A stretch of 64,000 nt of DNA from Periconia sp. R9002 (GCA_023627715.1 JAMAHW010000092.1:114996-178995), one strand, 5' to 3'; positions 11,081 through 23,031 are shown, numbered from the stretch's first letter. Numbers and translations are program-made. Notes: generated from the sequence alone by a model not told the origin.

Positions 11081-13164
11081 TCATATCAGCTTGAACGATC
11101 TGAGGGCAGTTCCGCCTGCTTCTAAGCCTTTTACTTCGAGTCGAGGATCGTCTTTACTCCTCTCCAATGACTTCGTGTTCAAGAACCACCGATCCATCAA
11201 TTTCTCTATTTTATCCTTATCAACCTCACAGCTCCTATCACAAAGACTATCAAAGTCACAGAAGTGGACATGCCAATGTGAAGGTAACGGGGGAAGTCTG
11301 GGATCTTCCCATGTTCTCTCCTCATTACCTTGTTTCTGAAAACACCAGTTTTCCGTGTCGAAAGTAGTGCATAACCAGTTGTCTGGAAGCGGTCCCAACA
11401 AAGCCTCTCCGTACATCACGCCTTGGAGATAACAAGGTCCTACGACTCGATATGCGTCTGGGCAATCTACTACAGACCGTAGCACGATAGGTACACTTGC
11501 GCCTGCAAGCACACTGACGATGTCGCCGTCCTGTATATCTGCGGAGGATGTGGCGACGTAGCCTTCGACAGTTCGGAAGAATGTTTCGCTTCTTCGGTCA
11601 GACTTTAACTCTCGAATGTACGAGCCAAACTTGGGATTTCTGATCATCTCTGTATCGCTACCAGACCAAACGGCGGCTAGGAATGATTCTTTACTCTCTT
11701 GCATGGTGGGGAGGTGGGCTAGATTGTATCTTTCCTTGCAAAAACCGTTCGACAGAAGCATGATAAAGGCGTCGAGCAAACTTCTCCCCAGTGGATACGG
11801 TGCCGAACTCATAAGGTCATTCGGTTCCCAGTGGTGATAGGTCTTGATAATGTCTACCTAATTGTCGCTCTGAAGTGTATCGATCGCACGTGGTTTTTGA
11901 AAGGTGGAAACATCTTTTATAGCAGCCACCAGACACCCTTTGACCTCAATGTTCCCGTCGAGGGTTTCAAAGAAAGACTGTCTTGACCCTGCATGCGCGT
12001 ATACCCGGAGGAGTCGCGACTCTCTGTGACGTTCAGCGAAGTTGGGAACAAATGACTTGGCATCCTGTGGTACGCGATGAAGGTTACAAAGGCGGAACAG
12101 TTCCAGACTCTGAAAAAGCTGGATGTATTTGAAAGTCATGTCCTTGAAGACATTCGGAATAGTCGCGTTGTAGTTAGGTCCAATATCGAGAGCTTTCATC
12201 GCTGGCGAAGTTGATAGATTTGCGTAAACCAAATCCCGAGCGTCAGAATAGCAACATAAACTTGATCGATGGAGGGTGTATGTTATACTGTGCAAAATGT
12301 CAGACCTTACGTAATTCAGTTGCTTCTTTTTGAGCGACATATACACACCTGTCGCAACCACGATAAGGAAAAAGTGAGCGGCAAAAAAGCACATCTTCTA
12401 TGTCCATGTAGGCCCTAGACACTTTGTGTTCAATGAAGATGATTGCTTTTTCGATGAGCGCCCATTCTATCTCCTTATAACCACACTTGACTAGAACTTT
12501 GGAGGCCAACTGGACTTCTTGTCGTATCCATAGTCTGCTGAACCATGGCCTTTGAATCAACTTTCTCAGTGCTATTCAATGCTGAGGCGAGAAGTTTGAT
12601 TCTTCGATGTGATGTTCCACTGCCTGGGCCTCGCTCCCAGGAATGGTAAAACAGTTACGATGGTAGGAAGCTCAACCTCTTAATCGTATCCAGAGCTTGA
12701 GGGGTGCTTTAGTCTTCTGGGCCAAGCCAAACGAGCACTTGCATGGCATCGTGGTGGATCTGTCCCATGCGAGCAACTTCCAGGTTTCTTTCCGCGTTGT
12801 TCAGTTGATTGATACAGATTGCATCAACCCAAATCACCCGGGGGCTATCAGAATTCCGTAGATACTTCAACGCTGTCATGAGATTGGGCCTAACATGTTG
12901 AAACTCTATTTCATCGATGTCGCAACCATTTAGAGGCTACTGTCGACAGACGTATACTTTGTCCTGGTTTGGGGTGGCGGGGTCCAAGGCGTATGAAAGA
13001 CACTCATATGGTATCCATCGTTCGTCTCGGAAATCCTCGTGCGTGATTGATAGATAGCCATCAATATACTTCGAATTTAGATTTAAAGAATCGAAAAAAA
13101 GGAGGATAAATAGGAAGCATAGGACTGAAAGATTGAGCCTCTCAGTCACAAAACTCAGTGGCAT
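11081..13164 (-). pseudogene. Degraded HET-domain gene
   Basis: HET-domain blocks can be followed along the minus strand but not in one frame. YECLSYAL is at ~13000 and VIWVDAICINQLNN at ~12810. RPWFSRLWIRQEVQLA is at ~12540. A C-terminal block with GYVATSS...GDIVSVL and YRVVGPCYL-type text lies at ~11550-11400. The frame is broken by TAG at 12937-12939, TAA at 12709-12711, TAA at 12655-12657 and at least two frameshifts (one just before the RPWF block, another near 12300-12390). The last 243 codons (11812-11081) remain open from an ATG but lack the HET domain. This belongs to the HET class with WVDAICINQ and RPWF.R.W.RQE motifs, a different subfamily from the genes at 2200 and 37098. Confidence 0.8.
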
Positions 13165-13529
13165 CGCGGACTTTCAAAGACTTCTGAAGCACGAATGTGG
13201 GGTTCAGTGTGAAGGCTGACGGCGGTGGATTTTTTATGGTCCTATGTAGTATCGGTAGCATTATATATATGTAGCGCATTACTGCTATAAGTTGCGGTCG
13301 TTACAAAATCGGGCAAGAAGGCGGAAATTGCCTGAATAGAGAGTAGGTGAGAGAGGAGTGCTATCAAAATGTTGATGACTTATATCAAGTGGTGAGGATC
13401 ACGTATAGGTATATTGGTACGGAGAAACAGCTTGGCTAGATGCTCAAGGCATGCGTATGATTGTGGCCAGCGCGTTCAGGCATAACTTCTCCTAGCATAC
13501 ATAATCTTCTAAATTCATCGTGAAAGAAC
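13165..13529. other. Intergenic
   Basis: About 365 bp between the HET relic and the NmrA-like gene; nothing recognised. Confidence 0.5.
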
Positions 13530-14513
13530 TTAAGAGCTACCTTTCATGGCCGCAAAAGCCTCCCTCGTGTCGACCAGACCCTCCACCCCAAGCTCCTCTC
13601 TTCCCACAACTACCTCATCAACACTCATCTGCGACTTCTCTCCCATGAGCTCGAGATACTGGTTCGAAATTTGTAGAACCTCGCCAAAAGTCCCCCAAAG
13701 TGCTACGTAATCCTCTTTGCTGATCTGCACATACCTCATTTTCGCCCCACCACCGGCTACCTCGCTGTACAAGGAAAGTACCTCTTCATAGGACAAAAAT
13801 CCCGTGAAACCAGCCACGATCTTCGCGGGGAGAGTCTTTTCGGGGTTCTCAAGCGTGGCCTTCACAAAGCGGCCAACGTTTGTGTGTTCGTCACCCATCA
13901 TCGGGACGCGGACGGACGGCGGAACACCCAAAAACTGGGTCCACTGTTGAGACCCAGCAAAGATAGCGGTGTCGGGAACAGGAAAAGGCTTGAAGACTGG
14001 TGCCGCTATGTTGCCTGCGTACCATGAGAGAGAAAGAAACGTAGTCTTTCGGGCTAACTCTGGAAGGCTCGTCTTGATGTAGTCGTCAACGCGGTTCTTG
14101 CTTTCGTAGTAAGGCACTACGATTTTTCCTGCCGTATTCTTTCGAGAATTGGGTAGGGTCGACCAGATGTAATGCTCCAGTGTGTCGGTGGCGGCCGCCG
14201 CATTAGCCAGGTTGATTCCGAGCTGTGTTTCGCGGGCGCCAGAGCCCTCGATGCCAAGGGTTAGGATCGTCTCGAAGTAGTTGGTCACGGCGAATATGGC
14301 GTGGCTGTTTTTGAAGGCTGCTTTGAGGGTACTAGGATCAGAGAGGTCAGCCTCGATGACCTCCACACCCTGGGATGAGAGGGAGGTTGCGGCAGGGCTT
14401 TGGGCGTTGCGGGTGATGGCGCGCAGGGTGTAAGAAGGGTTAGAGAGGAGAGCGCGGATCACGGAGCCGCCTTGGACGCCGGTTGCACCGACTACGGTAA
14501 TAATTTTGGCCAT
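13530..14513 (-). CDS. NmrA-like NAD(P)-binding protein
   Basis: A single exon of 327 codons from ATG 14513 (MAKIITVVGATG). The frame is open for 48 codons upstream but has no ATG there. The N-terminus is a Rossmann fold with the atypical dinucleotide motif VVGATGVQGG at residues 7-16. It is followed by an Arg at the end of the second strand (RAITRN) and VIEADLSDP, as in NmrA/HSCARG-type SDR proteins. The NmrA family includes redox-sensing co-regulators and small reductases of secondary metabolism; which applies here cannot be told. The catalytic YxxxK of classical SDRs is not evident, but YYESKNRVDDYI lies near residue 130. Neighbours are a SnoaL-like protein and a Zn2Cys6 regulator, all on the minus strand. 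Confidence 0.9.
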   Translation of the reverse strand: MAKIITVVGATGVQGGSVIRALLSNPSYTLRAITRNAQSPAATSLSSQGVEVIEADLSDPSTLKAAFKNSHAIFAVTNYFETILTLGIEGSGARETQLGINLANAAAATDTLEHYIWSTLPNSRKNTAGKIVVPYYESKNRVDDYIKTSLPELARKTTFLSLSWYAGNIAAPVFKPFPVPDTAIFAGSQQWTQFLGVPPSVRVPMMGDEHTNVGRFVKATLENPEKTLPAKIVAGFTGFLSYEEVLSLYSEVAGGGAKMRYVQISKEDYVALWGTFGEVLQISNQYLELMGEKSQMSVDEVVVGREELGVEGLVDTREAFAAMKGSS

Positions 14514-15626
14514 TGTTGATGACGAGAAATTAGAAGATAAAGCCTGTTTCTTGTAAATGCCGTGTTGGATTAAAGAGTTGTGATTCTGCGTCTGTATTTG
14601 AGAGTTTATATGGCAGTATTTATAGTTCTCGTCACGAATTGCTTCAGAGAGATCCAAAATATCAAAGTCCCTGGCTTTTCACTTGCATTGCTGTTGGTTT
14701 GTTATCAAAGTGTGGCGGTGGTGTGGAAGTCCACGTTGCGGAGCTCCCTTTGTGTCATTAACAAACGGTGCCCCCGCAGGTTTGTGAATGATGGTCAATG
14801 GTGGAGTGGAAATGCAATGTCAGCAAATGACCCGAATTATCATGATGGTGGACGTTACTGACCGGTGATACTGGTATCAATGAGGTAACGAGGTCCCAGA
14901 CGTTCCGTAGCTGAGTAAGAATCTCGATTTCTAATAATTCAACTCGGGTCCAGCTGAATTCCCCATTAGCGAACCCTGTATTGATAGAATAAGATATCAA
15001 CACGAGCGCGGACTTCCGCCAGGCAACATATTGTGGTATATTTTTCATTGGCCGGTGGAGACTACGCAGGTATAAATGATGCATGCCATTTAATCGCACA
15101 TACATTTTATTTGTCATCACATATATATCCCAAAACACTTGAAATGGTAATGCTAAATAATACCCTTGCGTTATTTCCGGGAACTGCAGTTCGAACACAT
15201 CGTCGTATGTCCTTGGTGCTAGTGATTTTTTTTCCTTTACCATTATACTGCTTTACGAAGCCTTTCCATACTTGATGTATGTATCCACACGTACTATTGC
15301 ATTGATTCAGATTAAATAACCAAATGAGAGTAAGCAAAGACATAACCCGGGTGTTTTAGGGCTGAACTTGTGCCAACGGCCTCCGGAATTCAAAAAATGC
15401 GTTATAATTCATTGATTTAGGAGTATTCTCGAACGACTAGACTTGGTCTATTACACAAAACAGAAAAAATAGGAACGTCAAATCCATTCATCGACATATC
15501 TTGAGTGGCAAGGTTGAAGCTCCCATAGCCACTTCCAGTGCATCTATAAAAGATTTCGAAAGACAGGCCAGCATGACTGTGCTTGCGTTCCCAAAGACAT
15601 GACCTCTACCTCCTGCGCAGTTGTGT
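14514..15626. other. Intergenic, one doubtful ORF
   Basis: A 161-codon minus-strand frame at 14758-15243 has an ATG, but it shows no domain and its composition does not convince. Otherwise the stretch holds only the promoter of the NmrA-like gene and the 3' flank of the SnoaL-like gene. Confidence 0.4.
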
Positions 15627-16112
15627 CTATTTCTGGGGTGGCTGCATCAACGAAGCATCGCCTGTGGTCCAGACAACATTCAACACCAACTTCTTAATCC
15701 TCCACAAGCCCGCTTCATCCTTGATCAGGTCAACGGAATACTCCCCACCCACAGTGTACTTGGGTCCATTTGGATCCCTTCCGGTGCCGGGAGCTGCATG
15801 CACTGCTGTTGAAGTAGCGGTAAGGGAAGCAGTATTGGCTCCGTCCTGGTGATTCACACGGACCATGCTGATGTTGTGCGTGGTGTCCATAGGGCCAACT
15901 CTGTTGAAAACAATTGTGCGAATCAGGGAGAGGCCGTCGAGAACTCTTTTTTGGTCGTCGTGGATTTCCATGGAGACATCTTCTCCGGCGAATGCTGACT
16001 CGAAGAGTGCGTGGTCGTGATGATCACTGGCAATGGCGGCTCGGTAAAGGGCGTCGGCGATAGCCTCGCGCTGGCTGAGAGAGGGAAGGGTTTGCGGGAA
16101 CGACTGCGACAT
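15627..16112 (-). CDS. SnoaL-like (NTF2-fold) protein
   Basis: One exon, 161 residues, starting at ATG 16112 (MSQSFPQTLP). The layout matches the SnoaL-like/NTF2 fold. It opens with a helix containing REAIADALYRAAIASDHHD, then LFESAFAGEDV, a DGLSLIRTIVF segment and GPMDTTHNISMVRVN, where an early-strand His is typical. It ends with GGEYSVDLIKDEAGLWRIKKLVLNVVWTTG, the closing beta strands. Fungal members act as small hydroxylases, cyclases or isomerases or are uncharacterised; the reaction cannot be assigned. It lies between the NmrA-like gene and the Zn2Cys6 factor on the same strand, suggesting a shared metabolic role. Confidence 0.85.
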   Translation of the reverse strand: MSQSFPQTLPSLSQREAIADALYRAAIASDHHDHALFESAFAGEDVSMEIHDDQKRVLDGLSLIRTIVFNRVGPMDTTHNISMVRVNHQDGANTASLTATSTAVHAAPGTGRDPNGPKYTVGGEYSVDLIKDEAGLWRIKKLVLNVVWTTGDASLMQPPQK

Positions 16113-16542
16113 TTTGGTAGGAGAATGAAAATGTATTTACTGGTCGTGATTATGCTCAGTCTAGCTATTGAATGTACGATTTATATATGTTGAATAAGGG
16201 GATTTCATGGAGGCACGGTGCATGCAAATCTGCCCGCGGCATTTTCGGGGTTTTCATGTACTACAACCTACTGAAAGTACTTTACGGCAAACTACGAGGG
16301 TGTGGCACCATCATACACGGAATAGGTAGCATTGTTCCAAGATCATATGAGAAACAAATGAGGCCATGAGATTTATTTTTAGCTCAGGAATACTCTACCT
16401 GCGAAATTTCCGTGGAATTGACGGAAAATAGCAGCCGATAGGGATGATGCGCTAATACGCTTCCAGGGTAGTGCTACCATTTCCTTAGTACCTCCACATC
16501 GACCAGCAGGCCAAGGATCCACTCAACAAGCTTGCAGACAGT
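16113..16542. other. Intergenic
   Basis: About 430 bp holding the upstream region of the SnoaL-like gene; no further feature seen. Confidence 0.5.
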
Positions 16543-18855
16543 TCAGGCGTAAAGATCCTGCAAGATTTCATCATATAAAGCACTCTCCCACTGCATGCTG
16601 TCCCAATCACAATCTGAGGTTATCCACCCGAAATCGTCAACACTCCCTCCCGCCAACAGATTGATGGCCTCTCTTCTCTCTTCGTCAACACTATCATGTA
16701 CATCGTTCTGAGGGCTCCTCCCCTCGCCTGCCGCAATGGTGACTATCTCACACCATTTCTCGATTCTGGCTTTCTTCATTTTCGAATGCTCTGCAGCGAA
16801 GTCCCACGTATCGTTATCCCAATCTACGCCCTGCGCCGCAATTATCTCCTTTTTTGCGGCCTCGAAACGAGCTGCCATTGTGTCCAAGACGCCGAGGACA
16901 TCAACCTGAAGATTTTTTTGCGCTGCAATATTGGCTCTGAGCATGTTGAGTATCTGGGCAGACACGACTTGAGTAGATAGTGAGGCTGGAGGTCTCGGCA
17001 AGCTCAGATCTGGACATGCAGGAACGCCACTGAGCGCAGGTATTGGCTGCCCGGGAATGGCAAATTGTTTCTGCGACACGGCTATTCCGGCGTTGTAAAA
17101 TTTGACTGAGCTGGGTCCGGCTACTCTTACCCATCGAGAGAGCATCATGGCGGCATGGACCAGTTGAACATAGGCTGGTTGGGGCATGTAGAAGTACGAG
17201 CATACAGGAACAGCAAGCCAATTCTCGATCCAGGTTTCAAGTGCGGCAGTGAATTGTAAGAAAACACCGGATATTGGTACACCTGATAGTGAGAGTGAGG
17301 CGAAAGATTGCGATTCGGTATCTGGTAGGTGTGAACCTGCTAGTAGAGGCTCAAAAATCCGGAGGCGAGCACTATTATGATAACAAGAAAGAAAGTCTGG
17401 GCTCCCAGATTACGTTAGTGAAGCACTTGTCGGGGCACTCTCAAAAATTTGGAGAATCATACAATTAGATCTAAGATTCGAGGGTATTGCATTATGGAGG
17501 CTGTCTAGCTCAGCTCTGAATGCTTCTATGCTCGCCATCTTTGAAGGTTCGGGAGAAACTGGCAGTTCGTCCACTGGTGAGTCAGTACTGTGGAAATGGA
17601 AAACTTTCTCGATGAATCGCTGAATGCGGATCAGCTCTTTTATAAGCTGGTCTGTTTTATATTCTCTAGCGTTGTCAAGATCTTTGAGACATTGGTCCAT
17701 GTATTTGGTATATTGTGTGACTGCCAGCTGCTTTCCGACAAGGCCAGCGCTGCTATTAAGTTAATTTTCCCCTTTTGAAACTCAATTCGGACGTTGCAAG
17801 ACCCACTTTGAACTTATATACCAAACTCCGAGTAGCGCCCTCTTCTCTTCGTTTGTTCTTGTCATAGACTTCTCAGTACGTACCAGAGGCAAGTGAATCC
17901 TCCTCTGTTGAGATTTGGGGCATGTACCAAGATCTAGATCCTCCAACAAGCTGACTGCGAGGCGAACTAGATTGTTGAGCTGCGCGTGAGCCATGCAATG
18001 GTAGTGGTAGAAACCTAAGAAAACTAGAATGCCTTGGAGCAGATCCAACGACCGCTCAGATCTCATGAGTATGGCATTAGAGACATGTTCCATAACGGCG
18101 CGACTTTGTCCCCTCACCAACTGAAGATTACGGACAGAGGCTACCATTCTGACTACCTTCATAAGAAATGGTCGAGTTTCCTGCAATTGTCTTGGCGTAG
18201 TGCTGGCTGGAATGGGAACAAAAGGGAACGAAGTAGACAGTTGATTCCGATAGATGAACAACAAATTCTCGTCAGATTCCACCGGGACAAGATCTTCTAT
18301 GTTCACTGTCGCCATGCAAGTGCATGATATTCTTGCCTGTGCGCCATGTGTGAAGTCCTGCACTGGGGTGTTCCGAGCGGTTCCGTCCTGGCTTAGAGTG
18401 ATGTGAGCCGGGGGTTCGGTGTCAACCGACGACGCAGATCGTACGTTTGCGAAGTAATCCACACTATCATTCGAGGAACTGTCAAGTCCAGCTGAGCGTT
18501 CCCCTGCGGGTCCCACCGATGGGTAACTGAAATTATTGAGTTCTGCTTCAGGCAGAGTCGCTCTTGTGTCAGATCTGGTACTAGTCAGGCAAAAGTAGTG
18601 GTACATCTTAAGCTACCGCAAGGTTCTGATGCGTAGAGGGTAGAGTAGGGCATAACCAAAAACTTACGAGGGTTTGACCTGTCTTTTCTTCCTTGGACCA
18701 GGAGTTTGTCCCACACAGTCTTTCTCCAAACTTCGGCATCGATCACATTGTTGTGCGCCTGACGGCTGGGTGCGAATGCACCGTGCCTTTGCAGCCGCAC
18801 ATGGAGCGCAGGCGGCGCCCCATCTAGCGCTGCGACCTATCTTTGGTTTGTTCAT
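16543..18855 (-). CDS. Zn(II)2Cys6 transcription factor, 4 exons
   Basis: Exons 18855-18668, 18580-17807, 17752-17463 and 17396-16543 close in phase to 701 residues. The first exon encodes the DNA-binding domain: CAPCAAAKARC, ten residues, then CDRCRSLEKDC (C-x2-C-x6-C-x10-C-x2-C-x6-C), followed by a basic PRKKRQVK linker. Introns use GTAAGT, GTGGGT and GTATGA donors, with branch-like TTAACTT and CACTAAC in the second and third. The middle region is the usual fungal transcription-factor homology region (LQETRPFLMKVVRMVAS, HYHCMAHAQLNNLVRLAV, EEKRALLGVWYISS). The C-terminus is acidic and Asp/Trp-rich, fitting an activation segment. It is nuclear and probably a pathway-specific regulator. Candidate targets are the adjacent SnoaL/NmrA genes or the ABA3-like gene 3 kb away; this is inference from position only. 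Confidence 0.88.
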
Positions 18856-21800
18856 CGTAATTGGGCTCCAAGAAAGATATTATTGGTTTATTTGCAAAAT
18901 CGTGGCGGCTTCTAGGAAAATGCCGTTGTCGAACGGTGCGCACGCCGAGGAAAGTAGGGATCAAATTCAATGTTAGCTTCAGAAGTCCTCGGCAAGGTTC
19001 GCGGAATTTTCACCGGATTTTCCGGAATTTATCACCTTCCTTAGGGCTTACTACGGTTGGCTTATGCACGCAATTGACTTCTAATCTGCGCCTTAATTCA
19101 ATTGCTCTTCGTTTTTGAAGTTGGGAAGTTGGGGACTGGCTAGGTCGAAGTATTTATAGTCAGGAATTTGTATCAAAGGTTGCATGTGGGAAGTGGCAAT
19201 TTCACAATAGTCTAATGCCTGATTCGTTCACCCATGACATGGTTTCAAAAATGAAAGAAAGGAAGCAGTCGCATAATGTGCAAATGAAATCGCTACTTAT
19301 CATATCCGACGCCATGAAAGGAACATGTCTTCAAATTCCAGAAATTCTGTCTGGAGATCAGGATTTAGTTGAATCATGTTTTCTCCAAGTAAGAATTCAC
19401 TGCGCAAGGGAAGGGTGGACAAAGGCGAAGAGGTCGCCCATCTCGACCCAATGTGTGTCTACAGCGATATCATCTACACTCTTCTTCAAAGCCGCATCGT
19501 TGAAGAGGATGACTTGATTGCGGATCAGACGACGACCGGGGTGGACCTTACTTCCAGGATACAGGGGGGCTCCGCCGCGATTCCAGAGTCGTCGGCTAGT
19601 GTGGCATAACAACTTGTCTAGGAGCACCACACAGACAAACATGCGGGCACTAAAAATGTTCCTGTCCGGGTGGTTCGAGGAGACCAGCACTTTTCTTATC
19701 AGCCGAGGCCTAAATGGAACAGCGAATTCGAAGCCAATACCTTTGAAGCGCACTATGGCATCGATTATTACGTGCTTTCTTCCAGAAAATGAGACCCTGC
19801 ATAAAGCATGTTTAGCAAGGTGTTGGGACCTGCAGGAAAGTTAACCAAACCTGTTGTTCCCCAACGCAAATGTCTACGTGTGACTATGGAAGGTCAATGG
19901 CCAAGGCAGTAGTGGAGTCACGCCGCCTTGATCATGTATGCCTCTTTAGGAATAAATTTGGGACCCATAAGAGGCAATCGCAGGGGCTTCAACGAATGAG
20001 ATGATTACAAACGCAACGCATGAAGCAGCCCTGTAGCCAGCTAGTCACGCGATGAAGGGGAGACATGACAGTAACTTCTAAGATAAGCTGGCTATAAACG
20101 GCGAGAATCGGGTATGAAAAAAAGTGGGAAGTGTGACATCTGGGCGGTAGCAAGAAGGATCATTTGAAGTGGGTGTGTAGCTGAAATGCTGAGCGAGGCT
20201 AGGTTTACGCCGCAATCTTACATGTACCCGTCCCACTGCGCCTCGCTAGGCAATGTGATCAACGACATGAATGGTCAAAAACCCGTAATAAATAAGACTT
20301 TCTCCAAAAAATCTCACCTCGTGCCACTGATAGGGTGCAGCACCCCTTGTACACTCGATGTGGTTGCCTAGATTGATAGTTCCCAAGCAATTCTCAGAAA
20401 CGGCCATTTCCAGATTACCGGATTTTAGCAGGGTTTTTTTTGTCGCGTGGAAGTATCTTCAATCCATTGAATAAGTGAAATATTTCTCTGTTACATTGAA
20501 TGCTTCCTTCTTACAAGTCATGAATGCAGCTCACACAATCACCAAGTGCGGCAAACTCATGATAGCGAAGCATTTAGTATTTTATCATCACCTTTTAAAC
20601 CACCTTTTTAACTGGGCTTAGGCAGTCTAGGCGGTATTTATACTATTTCAGGGGTCTACCAGGGTCAGCATTTAACTAAGTACATCGTTTCATATCTTAT
20701 AAAACTCACTATCTGGTCTTTAGCTATTGAGCCGTCATCAGAAAAACTTGTGAGTTCTCTCAATTCTGCACTCGCAGCTGTACGCCGACGCGTTGTGCCA
20801 ATCAGCGGGTTTAAATGTTCGTATCTTAGCACCCCTAACCTATCCACCACCTCCCAAATCATCTTCTCATTTCCTTAACAGGAATGCGTCACATTACAAG
20901 TGCCACCATCTTTGCATGTTATTGTATGCAATAACTATGCGAAAAAAATGACAATTGACGTATGCAGCTGCGTGCCGCCTCATCCGTTTCTCTATTGAAT
21001 CTAGCTAATTAACGATTGAAAAAAGGCAACTTCAAGTAAGAACTAAGCTGATCATTTGTCCACTGCTTGCCGCCCTGTTTCCAAAAGAGGGGTCTCGTGT
21101 TCGGTGATAGCTGAGGCACAGTAGACAAATCCGGAGGGACATTCCCCCGAATCGATACATATAGAACTTCCCTCTTGACGTGTTTGTTCCAGTAGAATTG
21201 ACAACAGACAAACACTGCCTATCCAGAGAACGGTTTTTGCTTGAGAAAGTCAGCCCTTCTAGTCATTATCCCTATCTCTAACCCTGACCCAGATACTGGA
21301 CCGGCCTTGAATATTGCACCCACTCTTCAATCATCGACCTCATAATACTCTGTTCCCAATTCTACGCTCAACCCACAGGCCCCTCCCGGAAGGTAAGGGC
21401 TGTATCCGTTGTCCATCATTGCCCGTTCAGTATCAGAACACCTCGGGCCGAAACCATTAACTGCCCTAATACATCCCTTCACTCAAAGCCTTTTGACCGA
21501 CACCAAATACAAACAAACAATCTCATCTTTTTTCGAAAACATCTACCATTGGATCGAACGGTTCTAGGGACAAGCTCAGCCTCAAGGTTGCTCTCAGCCT
21601 TTCTACGGCGGACACATTGAGATCACGACCCACCAGCAAGCAGAGGAAATCAAGACCAGGTAGAGTTCATTGCATCGCAGGAAAACCCCAATTTCCAACT
21701 TGCCATCGACGAAAAAACGGCCAGGATCAAGCTCCTGCACAAGTCCCGTCAACTTCTCCCCAACGTCGAAACCCTCGCCCGCCCAGGAAACAAAATCAGA

Positions 21801-21897
21801 AGCTTCTCCAGGAAAATCAAATTTCAGAAACCGTTAGCGAACCGAACAAGCCCAGATACAGAGTTGGGAAACCGAGTGATTCTCAGCAATCTGCAAG
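18856..21897. other. Intergenic with unassigned ORFs
   Basis: About 3 kb. Overlapping frames at 19215-19844 on both strands may include a gene fragment (a minus-strand piece containing GAPLYPGSKVHPGRR), but I recognise no family. Sequence from ~21300 to 21897 is CT- and A-rich and is probably the promoter and 5' UTR of the terpene synthase. Confidence 0.4.
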
Positions 21898-23031
21898 ATG
21901 CCTTCAATCGATAAAGCCACGTATTTTCCTTCCGAGATTCAAAACGACCTCTCAGGCGTCGTAGAATTGAGTTCGGAGCGAAAGCAAGAAATCCTAGCAA
22001 CGGCTTGGGAATATACACGATGTGTTATTCCTCATTATACCAATTGGGACCGCTATATCGCATATGTCCGAATTTTGGTCACGTGCGTTGTTGCCGAATT
22101 CCGAGGGGATCTCATACAGATAGAGCACGGCGATGATATTATAGGCTACAACGTGGGGGAACTGGTAGAATGTCTATTCGGGGAAACACTAGGACGGGAG
22201 CGCCTGGAGCGAGAATTCAGAGCATACCTTTTGATAACAGCAGAGAAGACGAGCGATAGGCGTGAAAGCGAACTATTCCGACGCTATGTTAATGCGCTCG
22301 CACATTCACCGAAGGAATGGTTTCGGATGCGAGACTGTGACGGATTGGTGGGATTTACCATTGCTGCGGCGTTAGCATGCAATACCATGGATGAACTATG
22401 GTTCGGAGAAAACCAAATCGACGTGCTGGCCGAGATTGGAATTCTTCATTACGACAGTGTAGCATTTTTCAAGCACCGAGCAGAGGGAGAAGTACACAGT
22501 ACATTTGCCTATCTTCCTCCAAAATTTCGAGAAGAAGCTTTTCGAGAAGCCCGTGACATCCTATGGGCATTGGATGCAGCATATGCGGACGACAGACAGA
22601 TGGTGTGCGCCATCAATTTCCTTCGCTACTTTGGTGGTCCAATCCATCAAGTGATGCGCAGATATCGTTTTGTCGAGGAACACTTGACCATTGGCACACC
22701 CGAAAATCAGGCAGTCGTCAAAGAGACTAAAGACAATGTCAAATTGTGGAAACATCTGGTTACTAAAGAACCATCAATCCGGGACTTGGAGCGTTACGAG
22801 AAACTCACACAAAGGAAAGAACTCATGTATGAAGGATTAGCTCGAATCCTGGAAGAAAGTAACAACAATGTCTGCAATGATTGCGCTTTCAAAACGTCGT
22901 ATGGAGTCGAAAATCCTTATGAGTTTGGAGGGGTCAAGTTGTGCACCCAATGTCAAGGAAAAGCCATTGAGCACCTGAAAACGTTGCGCAGTCGAACAGC
23001 AGCGGCTTTTCCTTTGTTGACTCCGAGATAG
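21898..23031 (+). CDS. aba3: ABA3-like sesquiterpene synthase (alpha-ionylideneethane synthase family)
   Basis: A single exon of 377 residues from ATG 21898. It matches, from memory, Botrytis cinerea BcABA3, the enzyme that converts farnesyl diphosphate to alpha-ionylideneethane, the first committed step of fungal abscisic acid synthesis. Shared blocks are AWEYTRCVIP.YTNW near residue 37, AEFRG, the ELFRRYVNALA and WFRMRDCD segments, FYKHRAEGE-like text (here FFKHRAEGE), ILWALDAA, and the FGGPIH..MRRYRFVEE block. The C-terminal CNDC...CTQC pair is also in BcABA3 and could bind a metal. No classical DDxxD/NSE terpene-synthase motif is obvious, as known for this unusual family. The usual partners (P450s ABA1/ABA2 and the dehydrogenase ABA4) are not in the window, so the final product is uncertain. 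The start may be a few residues off. Confidence 0.88.
   Translation: MPSIDKATYFPSEIQNDLSGVVELSSERKQEILATAWEYTRCVIPHYTNWDRYIAYVRILVTCVVAEFRGDLIQIEHGDDIIGYNVGELVECLFGETLGRERLEREFRAYLLITAEKTSDRRESELFRRYVNALAHSPKEWFRMRDCDGLVGFTIAAALACNTMDELWFGENQIDVLAEIGILHYDSVAFFKHRAEGEVHSTFAYLPPKFREEAFREARDILWALDAAYADDRQMVCAINFLRYFGGPIHQVMRRYRFVEEHLTIGTPENQAVVKETKDNVKLWKHLVTKEPSIRDLERYEKLTQRKELMYEGLARILEESNNNVCNDCAFKTSYGVENPYEFGGVKLCTQCQGKAIEHLKTLRSRTAAAFPLLTPR

Noticed and set aside
14758..15243. 161-codon minus-strand ORF between the NmrA-like and SnoaL-like genes
   Set aside because: It has an ATG but no domain, an uneven composition and no supporting signals; chance cannot be excluded.
19215..19844. ORFs on both strands, one with GAPLYPGSKVHPGRR-like text
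   Set aside because: They may be a gene fragment but no family was recognised and the frames contradict each other.
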